DNA of 64,000 nucleotides, taken from NCBI GenBank assembly GCA_964342745.1, contig CAYFFW010000001.1, positions 1 to 64,000 of the forward strand. Reading direction: 5' to 3'. The DNA comes from AEGEAN-183 sp964342745. GTDB taxonomy: Bacteria > Pseudomonadota > Gammaproteobacteria > Magnimaribacterales > Magnimaribacteraceae. This document shows positions 50,759 to 59,811 of this stretch, one piece after another. Numbering within the stretch: position 1 is the first letter of the stretch; each line of letters starts with the position of its first letter. The position numbers were made by a program, and so were the translations under genes. The notes under the pieces were generated by a model that ran no database searches, was not told the DNA's origin, and saw nothing but the letters and a program-made list of their open reading frames with translations.

Positions 50759-52043
50759 TCTTGATTCTCAAAGAGCAGTAATAGTTCAAGTGGAGTTTCC
50801 TAAAACAAAAGGAAGTTTATGTTCCTTGAGAACATTTGATGAATTTAAAGATCTGGCAATTTCTTCAGGAGCAGAAATAGTACATGAAGATTTTTCAAAG
50901 CAATCTAGACCAGTTTCTGGGTTGTTTGTAACCAAAGGTAAAACTGAAAGAATAAGAAAACTTGTAGAAGAAACAGAATCAGAGTTGGTTATTTTTAATC
51001 ACGATCTATCTCCTTCTCAAGAACGAAATCTTGAAAATATCTTCAAGGCAAGGGTGCTTGATAGAACAGGTCTGATACTCGATATATTTGCTGATAGAGC
51101 GTCCAGTCACATAGGGAAACTTCAGGTGGAGCTTGCTCAACTATCACATCTATCTACTAGGCTTGTGAGGGGGTGGAGTCACTTGGAGAGACAAAAAGGG
51201 GGTATAGGTTTGAGAGGTCCTGGTGAAACCCAGTTAGAGACTGATAGGAGATTGATAGGGCAGAGAATAAAAAATATAAAGAACAAACTAGATAAATCAC
51301 ACAAACAGAGAGAAGTTAATCGGTATTCAAGAAATAAGAGTAATCAAACGCTAGTAGCTTTAGTGGGTTATACCAATGCAGGAAAAACAACTTTGTTTAA
51401 TTTACTTACTGAAAGCGAGCTTTATGCTGCAGATAAGCTCTTTGCAACTCTTGATTCAGTAACAAGAAAAAACACAACTTCCGGACTAGAAGACATACTA
51501 TTTTCAGATACTGTTGGATTTATCTCAGATTTGCCCACTGAATTAATTGAATCCTTTAAGGCCACACTAGACGAATTAAAGGCAGCAGATATTTTGATTC
51601 ATGTGGTTGATATATCTGACCCAGATTTTATTTATAAAACTGAGCAAGTTTCAAGGATTTTAAAAGAATTAGGAGTTTCGGACTTACCTTGCATTAGAGT
51701 TAATAACAAATTCGACAAAGTGGATTCTAAGATTAATGGTAAAAGTGTTCCAATAATCGAAAATCAAGTATGGATTTCTGCTTTAAATAATGAAGGTATA
51801 AAAGACTTAGTGGATTCCATTCAAAAAAATAGAAAAAAATCTATGGTTAAACAATGGGTTGAATTACAACCTAGCTTAGGAAAAATTAGAGCTAAACTTT
51901 ATTCTCTTGGGAAGGTCTTAGAAGAGACAACAAGTGATAGAGGTCTGATACAATTGCAATTAGAAATAGATGAAAAGGAGCTTGGCAGTCTAATTTCGAA
52001 AAAAGGAATTAAATTAATTAAAAAAATTAAGGAAACAATCTAA
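50751..52043 (+). CDS. hflX: GTPase HflX
   Basis: Ribosome-associated GTPase that splits stalled or heat-damaged ribosomes. The 430-residue protein has the N-terminal domain with GLFVTKGKTERI, the glycine-rich GGIGLRGPGETQLETDRRL, then the G domain: G1 GYTNAGKTTLFN, G3 DTVGFI, G4 NKFDKV and a C-terminal ISALNNEGI (G5). Its stop overlaps the hflK start by one base (TAATG). Gene order with miaA, hflK and hflC is conserved in gammaproteobacteria. Confidence 0.95.
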   Translation: MFDLDSQRAVIVQVEFPKTKGSLCSLRTFDEFKDLAISSGAEIVHEDFSKQSRPVSGLFVTKGKTERIRKLVEETESELVIFNHDLSPSQERNLENIFKARVLDRTGLILDIFADRASSHIGKLQVELAQLSHLSTRLVRGWSHLERQKGGIGLRGPGETQLETDRRLIGQRIKNIKNKLDKSHKQREVNRYSRNKSNQTLVALVGYTNAGKTTLFNLLTESELYAADKLFATLDSVTRKNTTSGLEDILFSDTVGFISDLPTELIESFKATLDELKAADILIHVVDISDPDFIYKTEQVSRILKELGVSDLPCIRVNNKFDKVDSKINGKSVPIIENQVWISALNNEGIKDLVDSIQKNRKKSMVKQWVELQPSLGKIRAKLYSLGKVLEETTSDRGLIQLQLEIDEKELGSLISKKGIKLIKKIKETI

Positions 52044-53152
52044 TGTCTTGGAATGGAAATGATAACAAAGACCCTTGGGGAAGAAATGATGGACCTCCTG
52101 ATATTGATGAGGCCATTAATAAGTTCAAAGAAAAATTGAACAGCATCTTGGGCGGTGGTTCTTCAGAAGGACCAGGATTTTCTAAAAAGAATATCTTTTC
52201 TGGTTTCGTGCTGGTTGTTCTTATCTGGGTTGGCATGGGTATATATCAGGTAGAACAAGCTGAGAGGTCGGTGGTCTTAAGGCTTGGTGAATACATGGAG
52301 ACTAAAGGGCCAGGTCTAAGATGGAACCCTCCGATTATTGATAGTTGGACCATAGTGGATGTGGTTAGAGTAAGGCCTCACAGACATGATGCTCTAATGT
52401 TAACAAAAGACGAAAATATTGTTGCTGTAACGATTTCCGTTCAATATCAGATCAATGATCCTGAAAAATATGTATTAGAAATAAGAGAGCCTGACAACAG
52501 TTTAGCCCAAGCAACTGAAAGCGCTTTAAGACATGTTGTAGGAAGCTCCATCATGGATGATGCTTTGACTACTGGTAGGGAACAGATCGCTCAACTAACC
52601 AAGGTGAGATTACAGGAATATTTAGATAGATATGAAACAGGATTACAAGTAGTTATTGTCAATATTGAGGATTCTGCTCCCCCAGATCAAGTACAAGCAG
52701 CCTTTGATGATGTGATTAAAGCTAGAGAGGACGAAGTCAGGGTGAGAAATGAAGCTGAAACTTATGCCAATGGACTTGTTCCTGAAGCCAGAGGGCAAGC
52801 ACAAAGAATGATACAAGATGCTGAAGCTTATCGAGCTCAAGTAGTTGCTGAAGCTCAAGGTGATGCCTCAAGGTTTGATTTATTATTGTCTGAGTATCAA
52901 AAGGCTCCAGATGTTACAAGAAACAGGCTCTATTTAGAAGCTGTCCAAAATGTGATGTCAAACAGTACTAAAGTCATGATAGATGTTGAGGGAGGGAATA
53001 ATATTCTCTATTTACCATTAGATAAAATTGCACGACAAGTTGAAGAAAGTGTTTCTGTCCAACCGTCTGGAACTGTTCCAGACAATAGGACTTCAATTAG
53101 AGAATTGACTGATCGAGTAATTGAAGAGATTAGAAAAAGAAATAGGCAATAA
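52043..53152 (+). CDS. hflK: FtsH protease modulator HflK
   Basis: SPFH/band-7 membrane protein forming a ring with HflC around FtsH. The 369-residue protein has the Gly/Asn-rich N terminus (SWNGNDNKDPWGRNDG), a membrane helix (IFSGFVLVVLIWVGMGIY, about residues 52-70), the band-7 domain VEQAERSVVLRLGEY, and a helical coiled-coil tail (EVRVRNEAETYANGLVPEAR). Translationally coupled to hflX. Confidence 0.95.
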   Translation: MSWNGNDNKDPWGRNDGPPDIDEAINKFKEKLNSILGGGSSEGPGFSKKNIFSGFVLVVLIWVGMGIYQVEQAERSVVLRLGEYMETKGPGLRWNPPIIDSWTIVDVVRVRPHRHDALMLTKDENIVAVTISVQYQINDPEKYVLEIREPDNSLAQATESALRHVVGSSIMDDALTTGREQIAQLTKVRLQEYLDRYETGLQVVIVNIEDSAPPDQVQAAFDDVIKAREDEVRVRNEAETYANGLVPEARGQAQRMIQDAEAYRAQVVAEAQGDASRFDLLLSEYQKAPDVTRNRLYLEAVQNVMSNSTKVMIDVEGGNNILYLPLDKIARQVEESVSVQPSGTVPDNRTSIRELTDRVIEEIRKRNRQ

Positions 53153-53165
53153 AGGAGATTATAAG

Positions 53166-54038
53166 ATGAAAAGATCTAGTATTTTTATTTCGGCTTTAGG
53201 TTTCGTTACAGTGATTTTTCTATCACAATCTCTTTTTGTAGTTAGTGAGATTGAAAGAGCTGTCAAATTAAGATTTGGAGAAATTGTTCAATTTGATGTT
53301 GAACCTGGGCTGCACTTTAAATGGCCTATTATTAATACTGTTCGGTACTTTGATGGCAGGATACTGACCTTGGATGCTCAACCTCAGAGATATTTAACTT
53401 CAGAGAAGAAAGCTCTAATGGTTGATTCTTTTATCAAATGGAGAGTTAAAGATGTAGCAAAATATTTCACTACAACAGGAGGAGATGAAGAAAGAGCCAA
53501 GCGCCTTCTTAGTCAAAGGGTCGATACTGGGTTAAGAAATGAATTTGGTGTAAGGACAGTAAATGAAGTTGTATCTGGTGAAAGAGATGAGCTCATGAAC
53601 TCACTGACCAATATGCTAGATAGGATTGCTCAAAATGAACTAGGAGTCGAGGTTATAGACCTTAGGGTAAAGAAAATAGATTTACCTTCAGAAGTGAGTG
53701 ATTCTGTATACAACAGAATGCGCACAGAAAGAGAAAGGCTTGCCAGAGAGTTAAGAGCACAAGGAAATGAGGTTGCTGAAAAAATTAGAGCAACTGCTGA
53801 TAAAGATAAAACTGTTATCTTAGCTGACGCTTATAGAGAGGCTGAAAAAATTAAAGGAAATGGAGATGCTGAAGCAACCGCAACCTATGCATCAGCCTAT
53901 TCTAAAGACCCAGAATTTTATGATTTCACACGAAGCCTGAAGGCATACCAATCTACTTTTGAAACTAAAGGAGATATATTGCTGATAGATCCTGATAGTG
54001 ATTTCTTTAAATATCTAGATAGATCGAAGATAGATTAA
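53166..54038 (+). CDS. hflC: FtsH protease modulator HflC
   Basis: Partner of HflK. Start ATG 53166 (290 residues, MKRSSIFISALGF) is preferred over an upstream in-frame codon at 53121 inside hflK, because AAAGGAG (53153-53158) precedes it at normal distance and it gives a clean membrane anchor. It has a membrane helix near the N terminus (SSIFISALGFVTVIFLSQSL), a band-7 domain (VVSEIERAVKLRFGEI) and a coiled-coil with NRMRTERERLARELRAQGNE. Followed by hisZ 17 bases later. Confidence 0.95.
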   Translation: MKRSSIFISALGFVTVIFLSQSLFVVSEIERAVKLRFGEIVQFDVEPGLHFKWPIINTVRYFDGRILTLDAQPQRYLTSEKKALMVDSFIKWRVKDVAKYFTTTGGDEERAKRLLSQRVDTGLRNEFGVRTVNEVVSGERDELMNSLTNMLDRIAQNELGVEVIDLRVKKIDLPSEVSDSVYNRMRTERERLARELRAQGNEVAEKIRATADKDKTVILADAYREAEKIKGNGDAEATATYASAYSKDPEFYDFTRSLKAYQSTFETKGDILLIDPDSDFFKYLDRSKID

Positions 54039-54055
54039 AAGTCTAATAAAATTAG

Positions 54056-55054
54056 ATGACCTCAAAAATTCCTTGGATTCTTCCTGAAGGAGTTGAAGAA
54101 ATTCTTCCTCCTAGGGCTTTGAAGGTTGAAACACTTAGAAGAAAGTTAATAGATCTTTATCTAGACGCAGGTTATGAATTCATCATTCCTCCTTTACTGG
54201 AGCTAAGTGAAACTCTTGGGGGGGAAGCTCATGACGAAATAGCTTCCCATGCATTTACTTTTATGGACGAACTTTCAAAAAAAAATGTGTCTATTAGGCC
54301 TGATATGTCAGAGCAAGCAGCAAGAATAGATGCTTACAGACTAAAATCTTCTGGAATAACCAGATTATGTTACGCCGGACAAGTTCTAAAAAAAGATATC
54401 TCATCTATATCTAGGTCTAGGATGACCTTTCAGGTAGGCTCAGAAATTTTTGGAGATGCATCTTTAGAGTCAGATGTTGAGAGCATTAACTTGATGGTAG
54501 AAAGTTTTAAAACCGTTGGAGTTAATAATTTAACTCTGGGAATTGGTGAAGCCAGTTTGGTTAACTTGATTCTAGATAGTTTTAATGAGGTCCCAATAAA
54601 ACGTAAAAAATTAGAATCTATCTTAGCTAAGAAATCTCAATCAGATATTAAAGAGCTCAAAAATAAAGGGTTATCAAAAGAAAAAGTAGATTTATTGTTA
54701 AGTATTAGCAAAATGTATGGTGATGAAACTATTCTTAATCAAGCTGAAGAGACACTAAAGCCTTTAGGAAATAGGGTTCTTGAGAAGCTAGAGTATTTAA
54801 AAAAACTTTCATCCAAATTAGAATTTGGTCAAGGCATAAAAATACAAATTGATTTAGGTGAGGTTCCCGGTTTTAAGTACCATACAGGAGTCGTTTTCTC
54901 TGCTTTTACTAAAGAAGTGGGCTATTGCTTAAGTAAGGGAGGTAGATATGATGGCTTAACTAAGGAAGATGACATTTCCAGACCAGCAGTGGGTTTTGAT
55001 TTAGATTTATTAGCTGTTTCTGAGATACCTTCCGTGGACTATAAGAATGAATAA
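54056..55054 (+). CDS. hisZ: ATP phosphoribosyltransferase regulatory subunit
   Basis: Class II aminoacyl-tRNA synthetase-like protein that activates the short form of HisG in histidine synthesis. The 332-residue sequence has the N-terminal WILPEGVEEILPPRALKVE, ISIRPDMSEQAARI-type motif 2 VSIRPDMSEQAARIDAYR, FQVGSEIFGDASLESD and the late GGRYDGLTKED. It lacks the anticodon-binding domain of HisRS. The hflC-hisZ-purA order is seen in Pseudomonas relatives. It implies a short-form HisG elsewhere. It overlaps purA by 8 bases. Confidence 0.92.
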   Translation: MTSKIPWILPEGVEEILPPRALKVETLRRKLIDLYLDAGYEFIIPPLLELSETLGGEAHDEIASHAFTFMDELSKKNVSIRPDMSEQAARIDAYRLKSSGITRLCYAGQVLKKDISSISRSRMTFQVGSEIFGDASLESDVESINLMVESFKTVGVNNLTLGIGEASLVNLILDSFNEVPIKRKKLESILAKKSQSDIKELKNKGLSKEKVDLLLSISKMYGDETILNQAEETLKPLGNRVLEKLEYLKKLSSKLEFGQGIKIQIDLGEVPGFKYHTGVVFSAFTKEVGYCLSKGGRYDGLTKEDDISRPAVGFDLDLLAVSEIPSVDYKNE

Positions 55055-56336
55055 CTCCATTTCACTTTTGGGCCTTCAATGGGGTGATGAAGGCAAAGGA
55101 AAGGTAGTTGATGTACTTTCTAAAGACATAGATGCTGCTGTTAGATACCAGGGTGGTCATAACGCAGGGCATACCTTAATAGTTGATGGAAAAAAAGTTG
55201 TTTTTCATCTATTGCCTTCGTCGATATGTCATAAAAATATTAAATGTTTTTTAGGTAGAGGAGTAGTGATAAGCCTGGATGCTCTATTTTCAGAAATCAA
55301 AGACGCTTTTGAATTCATAGGGGACTTAAGAAACAGGCTTGTAGTGAGTAATGCTGCTTGCCTAATTCAGCCTTATCACATAAAAATTGATCAACTTAGA
55401 GAAAGGTCCAGAAGCGGAACAAAAATTGGAACAACTGGTAGAGGTATTGGTCCAGCTTATGAGGATAGGGTGGGACGGAGATCGATAAGAGTCGCTGATC
55501 TATATGAACCTAAAGTATTAAAAATAAAATTAGAAGAGGCTTTGGATATCTATAATTTTCTAATCAAAAGGCATGATAAATCTCAGGTAGAAGATTTGAA
55601 TAAGCTTTTAGATATGAATTTAGAACAAGCAGAAAAACTTAAACCTTTTGTTGGGAACGTCATCTCTGAATTGAAGGAGTTACAAAAAAATAACAAAACT
55701 ACACTTTTTGAAGGGGCCCAAGGGGCATTATTAGATTATAGTTTAGGTACTTATCCATTTGTTACCTCGAGTAATTCCTCTTTAGGAGGTATTGCTTCTG
55801 GAGCAGGAGTTAGTGCAACCAATATCGACTATTCCTTAGGTATAAGTAAAGCATATGCCACCCGAGTAGGAGAGGGACCTTTCCCAACAGAATTAAAGGA
55901 TGAAACTGGTACTTATATAGCTGAGCAGGGTGGAGAAGTAGGTGCTACTACGGGAAGACCGAGAAGGTGTGGTTGGTTAGATGCAGTTCTTTTATCTCAT
56001 TCAGTTTATTTAAATGGTATTAATGGTATATGTCTAACAAAGATAGATGTTCTTGATGGTCTAGAAAGCATAAAAATATGTACTGAATACTCAAGTATAG
56101 TTAGTAGAGAAGAGATTTTAGAATCTATGAAGCTAAACGATGTTGAAGCTAAATATATAGAGATGGAAGGTTGGAAAAGGCCTACTTCCGGGGTAAGAGA
56201 GTACGGAGATTTGGACCCTAAAGCTATGCAATTTATTGAAAAAATAGAAGAGCTTTCTGGTGCTCCAGTGGTCATGGTTTCCACTGGTCCTAGACGAGAA
56301 GATATAATTATCAGAGAATACCCTTTAGGAAGATGA
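55047..56336 (+). CDS. purA: Adenylosuccinate synthetase
   Basis: Converts IMP, GTP and aspartate to adenylosuccinate in AMP synthesis. The 429-residue protein has the GTP-binding QWGDEGKGKVVDVL (residues 11-24), RYQGGHNAGHTLIV, GTTGRGIGPAYEDRVGR, LFEGAQGALLDYSLGTYPFVTSSN and VGATTGRPRRCGWLDAV, all family signatures. Length is normal. It overlaps the next small gene by 4 bases. Confidence 0.97.
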   Translation: MNNSISLLGLQWGDEGKGKVVDVLSKDIDAAVRYQGGHNAGHTLIVDGKKVVFHLLPSSICHKNIKCFLGRGVVISLDALFSEIKDAFEFIGDLRNRLVVSNAACLIQPYHIKIDQLRERSRSGTKIGTTGRGIGPAYEDRVGRRSIRVADLYEPKVLKIKLEEALDIYNFLIKRHDKSQVEDLNKLLDMNLEQAEKLKPFVGNVISELKELQKNNKTTLFEGAQGALLDYSLGTYPFVTSSNSSLGGIASGAGVSATNIDYSLGISKAYATRVGEGPFPTELKDETGTYIAEQGGEVGATTGRPRRCGWLDAVLLSHSVYLNGINGICLTKIDVLDGLESIKICTEYSSIVSREEILESMKLNDVEAKYIEMEGWKRPTSGVREYGDLDPKAMQFIEKIEELSGAPVVMVSTGPRREDIIIREYPLGR

Positions 56337-56704
56337 AATATATTCTAGGCTTAATTTTTATAGTATTTTCTTTAGCTTTTTTAGCTTCTGAGAAACTTAC
56401 TTTTGAAGTAGGAAATGAACTGCAGTTGAAAAGAGATAATATGGTTGTTTTATATCACTACAAAGCTGATGCTATAGAAGTCAACTTAACTAGAGATTTT
56501 ATAGACTATCCATCGGTTATTGATGTTCGAGATATGTATAAGATTAAAAAGGGAGAGAAGATTAAATTATTAGAGAGCTACAGGAAAGGAAAAATCTTCA
56601 AAGTAGAACTTCTAAAGGAAAGAGCAAAAAGGGATCATTACTTCCTTGAAAAGGAAAGTCTAAGACACTATCAATTAGTTGATTCAAAACTAACCAGCAG
56701 TTAG
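56333..56704 (+). CDS. Small exported or membrane-anchored protein, unknown
   Basis: The 123-residue protein starts with a hydrophobic segment (YILGLIFIVFSLAFLASEK) that reads as a signal peptide. The rest is charged, with an SH3-like beta pattern possible (MYKIKKGEKIKLLESYRKGKIF). I do not recognise the family. It is coupled to purA by an ATGA overlap and precedes the DUF3604 gene by 7 bases, so it is likely in the same transcript. The coding call is supported by the overlap and signal, but no homologue is known to me. Confidence 0.6.
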   Translation: MKYILGLIFIVFSLAFLASEKLTFEVGNELQLKRDNMVVLYHYKADAIEVNLTRDFIDYPSVIDVRDMYKIKKGEKIKLLESYRKGKIFKVELLKERAKRDHYFLEKESLRHYQLVDSKLTSS

Positions 56705-56711
56705 GTTTTAA

Positions 56712-58949
56712 ATGTTAAAAAAAATAAGGAAGTGGCTACTTTATGCTACCGCTTCTATCTTAATACTAATTCTTTTTTTACTTTCAGGAATATTTTTTAA
56801 CTGGTTTGGTGTTTATCAGGGTCCGGGTAAAGTTTTAGAATTTACCAATACAAGTCCTCTTTATGAGGAATTAAGCAAAGAAAGAAAAAACGAAGTAAAG
56901 AAAATCCTATTCGGAGATTTACACGTCCATACTACTTACTCTTGGGATGCTTATATGCTGAATTTACCAATAGCTCAAGGTGAAGGAGCACATCCAGTGT
57001 CTGATGCATGTAACTTCGCAAGAATTTGCTCCAATTTAGATTTTTTTGCAGTGACTGATCATGCTGAATGGCTTACTAAGAGGGAATGGAAAGATAGTTT
57101 AAAGTCCATTCAAGAATGTAAAAAAGTTACAGATGATTTAGATGAGCCTCCTATAGTTCCTTTCTTAGGTTGGGAATGGACACAAACTTCTCTTGATAAA
57201 GACACTCATTTTGGTCATAAAAATATAATTCTTAAAAGTACTATAACGGAAGATATTCCACCTCGACCAATTGCTGCTGTAACAAAAGCATTTGATGGAG
57301 GAGTTAACTCTAACACTTTGATTACTAGCGCAGCTGTTGCTTTAGATTTCCCTAATAGAAAACAATATTTCAATTGGCGTTATAGATCTTTGATTGCAAG
57401 ATCTTATGAAGATTGTGATATGGAAAAGGAAATTAGTCATTCTGCTAATTGTTATGAAAAAGCGGAAACAGCTTCTGACCTGTTTAAAAAACTTGAGAAA
57501 TTTGATTCTGATTTATTAGTTATTCCTCATGGAAGTGCTTGGGGTGTAACTTCACCTCCTTTTTCTTCTTGGGATGTTCAGTTGAACCCAGACTCTCATA
57601 ATGCAAATTTTAATAAACTCCTTGAGATTTATTCGGGTCACGGAAATTCAGAAGAATATAGATCTTGGACACCAATGCAAAAAAATAATAATGAAACTCT
57701 TTCATGTAGCCAGCCCAGTCAAGATTACTTACCTGACTGCTTTCAGGCTGGTGAAATAATTAAAGAGAGGTGCAGAGTATCTGCAGGATCAAATGAAGAG
57801 TGCAACCAAAGAGCAGAAAAAGCCAGGAAACTCTTTATAGAATCTGATCCTTTTGGATTATTAACTATTCCTGGTTATGATCCTATGGAATGGAAAGATT
57901 CTGGTCAGTGTAAAGATTGCTTTTTACCTGCATTTGATTATCGACCTAAAATGTCAGCACAGTATGCACTAGCTTTAACAGATTTTTCTACAGGTACACC
58001 AATTAGGTTTCGATATGGATTCATAGGGTCAAGTGATAATCATCAAGCAAGACCAGGTACAGGCTATAAAGAAAATCTAAGAAAATTAAATACTGAGTCT
58101 CGTGCTGATCTAGATAATGAAATAGGTAGATACTTACTCAACCCTAGACTTCTTGACCCAAAATTACCTTTATCGCAGGAAATAGATACAGAAAGAGATA
58201 AAGTTTTTATGAATTCCATGCCGCTTCAATCTGAAAGAGGCTCTTCTTTTCTTTATAGTGGAGGTTTGGTTGCAGTCCATGCAGCGTTAAGAAATAGAGA
58301 AGAAATTTGGAGTGCGCTGTCTAATAGAGAGGTTTACGCAACCAGCGGGGAGAGAATTTTATTATGGTTCAACTTAATCAATCACCCACAGTCTGAACCA
58401 GTACCAATGGGGACAGAAACTGAAATGTCTTTCTCTCCAAAATTTGTAGTAAAAGCTATTGGGGCCCAGAAACAATTACCAGGATGTAGTTCTTTAGATA
58501 GTGAAGAAATAAGTTCAGAAGCATTAGAGAGGCTTTGTCGAGGTGAATGTTTTAATCCTTCTAATGAAAGAAAACTAATATCTAGAATAGAGGTTGTGAG
58601 AATAAGACCTCAAGTCTATAAAGATGAACCCATAGATGGACTTATACAAGATCCATGGAAAACTTTTGAGTGTAAAAATTCTCAGGAAGGTTGTGAGATA
58701 GAGTTTATGGATGAGCAGTTCGAAGGAGGAAACAGAGAAATTATTTATTACGTTAGGGCAGTTCAGGAACCTTCAGAAGCTATAAATGCGAGTGGTTTAG
58801 ATTGCAATAGAGATGAAAATGGAAAGTGCTTAAAGATTAATCTTTGTGGAGATCCAAAAGGGAAGGGTAAAGGTGATTGTTTGAGTTTAACTGAAGAACG
58901 AGCTTGGTCATCACCTATTTTTGTTAAATTTAAATCTAATTCTCCTTAA
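56712..58949 (+). CDS. DUF3604 protein (PHP-like), membrane-anchored
   Basis: The 745-residue protein has one N-terminal hydrophobic helix (LLYATASILILILFLLSGIF) followed by the DUF3604 region. It begins LFGDLHVHTTYSWDAYM (His-x-His metal-binding, as in PHP phosphoesterases) and continues FFAVTDHAEWL, FLGWEWTQ, the VIPHGSAWG segment and FRYGFIGSSDNHQARPGTG. The His and Asp residues fit a metal-dependent hydrolase fold, but the substrate of this family is not established. It is probably periplasmic, with several Cys residues. Its end overlaps the convergent nusB by 14 bases. Confidence 0.83.
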   Translation: MLKKIRKWLLYATASILILILFLLSGIFFNWFGVYQGPGKVLEFTNTSPLYEELSKERKNEVKKILFGDLHVHTTYSWDAYMLNLPIAQGEGAHPVSDACNFARICSNLDFFAVTDHAEWLTKREWKDSLKSIQECKKVTDDLDEPPIVPFLGWEWTQTSLDKDTHFGHKNIILKSTITEDIPPRPIAAVTKAFDGGVNSNTLITSAAVALDFPNRKQYFNWRYRSLIARSYEDCDMEKEISHSANCYEKAETASDLFKKLEKFDSDLLVIPHGSAWGVTSPPFSSWDVQLNPDSHNANFNKLLEIYSGHGNSEEYRSWTPMQKNNNETLSCSQPSQDYLPDCFQAGEIIKERCRVSAGSNEECNQRAEKARKLFIESDPFGLLTIPGYDPMEWKDSGQCKDCFLPAFDYRPKMSAQYALALTDFSTGTPIRFRYGFIGSSDNHQARPGTGYKENLRKLNTESRADLDNEIGRYLLNPRLLDPKLPLSQEIDTERDKVFMNSMPLQSERGSSFLYSGGLVAVHAALRNREEIWSALSNREVYATSGERILLWFNLINHPQSEPVPMGTETEMSFSPKFVVKAIGAQKQLPGCSSLDSEEISSEALERLCRGECFNPSNERKLISRIEVVRIRPQVYKDEPIDGLIQDPWKTFECKNSQEGCEIEFMDEQFEGGNREIIYYVRAVQEPSEAINASGLDCNRDENGKCLKINLCGDPKGKGKGDCLSLTEERAWSSPIFVKFKSNSP

Positions 58950-59334
58950 TTAATTTATCCAAAATAGCATTAATAAATTTATAACCTTCAGTTGAACCAT
59001 ATTTTTTTGTCATTCTTATTGATTCGTTGATGATAATAGCGGGCTCTAAGTCTTTATTTTTTAGTTCATAAAGAGCAATTCTTAAAGCATTTTTTTCGAT
59101 TACATCAAGCTGGTTTATTGGACGATCAATTCTTTTCTGTATATTAGTGTCAATTGCTTCAAGATTCATAACGACTCCTTGAAGAAGATCATTATAAAAA
59201 ACATTTGATTTCTCAGACTCATGATTTTTTAGAACTTCCTTTATGTCTTCTCCCCCCATCTCTAATTCATAGAGCGTTTGGAGAACCTTATCTCTAGATC
59301 GCGTAGGAGAACTAGATTTCTTTGATTTGGTCAT
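58936..59334 (-). CDS. nusB: Transcription antitermination factor NusB
   Basis: Binds boxA RNA with NusE in rRNA antitermination. The 132-residue all-helical protein has SPTRSRDKVLQTLYELEMGG, VFYNDLLQGVV, IDRPINQLDVIEKNALRIALYEL and AIIINESIRMTKKYGSTEGYKFINAILDKL, the classic NusB end. Its ATG overlaps the ribH stop (ATGA), the usual ribH-nusB coupling. Confidence 0.95.
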   Translation of the reverse strand: MTKSKKSSSPTRSRDKVLQTLYELEMGGEDIKEVLKNHESEKSNVFYNDLLQGVVMNLEAIDTNIQKRIDRPINQLDVIEKNALRIALYELKNKDLEPAIIINESIRMTKKYGSTEGYKFINAILDKLIKEN

Positions 59335-59804
59335 AAAGATGCGAGTTGTTCAAGTAACTCCATAGCACTTTGAGCTACTTCTGCACCTTTATTTCCTCTA
59401 TTGGGATCAGCTCTTTCTATTGCCTGTTCTTCGGTTTCGGTAGTAAGAACTCCAAATAACACTGGTTTATTTGCATCTAAAGAAACCCTTGTTAATCCAT
59501 TAGCGCAGCTGCTAGAAACAAAATCAAAATGAGGAGTCTCGCCTTTTATTACTGCACCTAAGGCTATTACCGCATCTATGTTCTTATCTAGCATTCTTTT
59601 TGCTGCTAAAGGTAATTCGTATGAACCAGGTACTTCAATTTTAATTATATTATTTGGTTCTACACCTTGAGAGGTTAGCTCTTTTTCTGCATTTTCAAGC
59701 ATTACGTCAACAACAAATTTATTCCATTGCGTAGACAACAATCCGTATCTTGCTTTTTTTGATATTTTTGAAGCTTTAAAAGCCTTTTTTCCTTTTGGAC
59801 TCAT
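59331..59804 (-). CDS. ribH: 6,7-dimethyl-8-ribityllumazine synthase
   Basis: Condenses the butanone phosphate made by RibB with the ribityl-aminouracil made through RibD. The 157-residue protein has VPGSYELPLAAKRML (substrate loop), VIALGAVIKGETPHFDFV with the catalytic His, PVLFGVLTTETEEQAIERA and NKGAEVAQSAMELL. It lies 7 bases after ribB. Confidence 0.95.
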   Translation of the reverse strand: MSPKGKKAFKASKISKKARYGLLSTQWNKFVVDVMLENAEKELTSQGVEPNNIIKIEVPGSYELPLAAKRMLDKNIDAVIALGAVIKGETPHFDFVSSSCANGLTRVSLDANKPVLFGVLTTETEEQAIERADPNRGNKGAEVAQSAMELLEQLASL

Positions 59805-59811
59805 AATTTCC

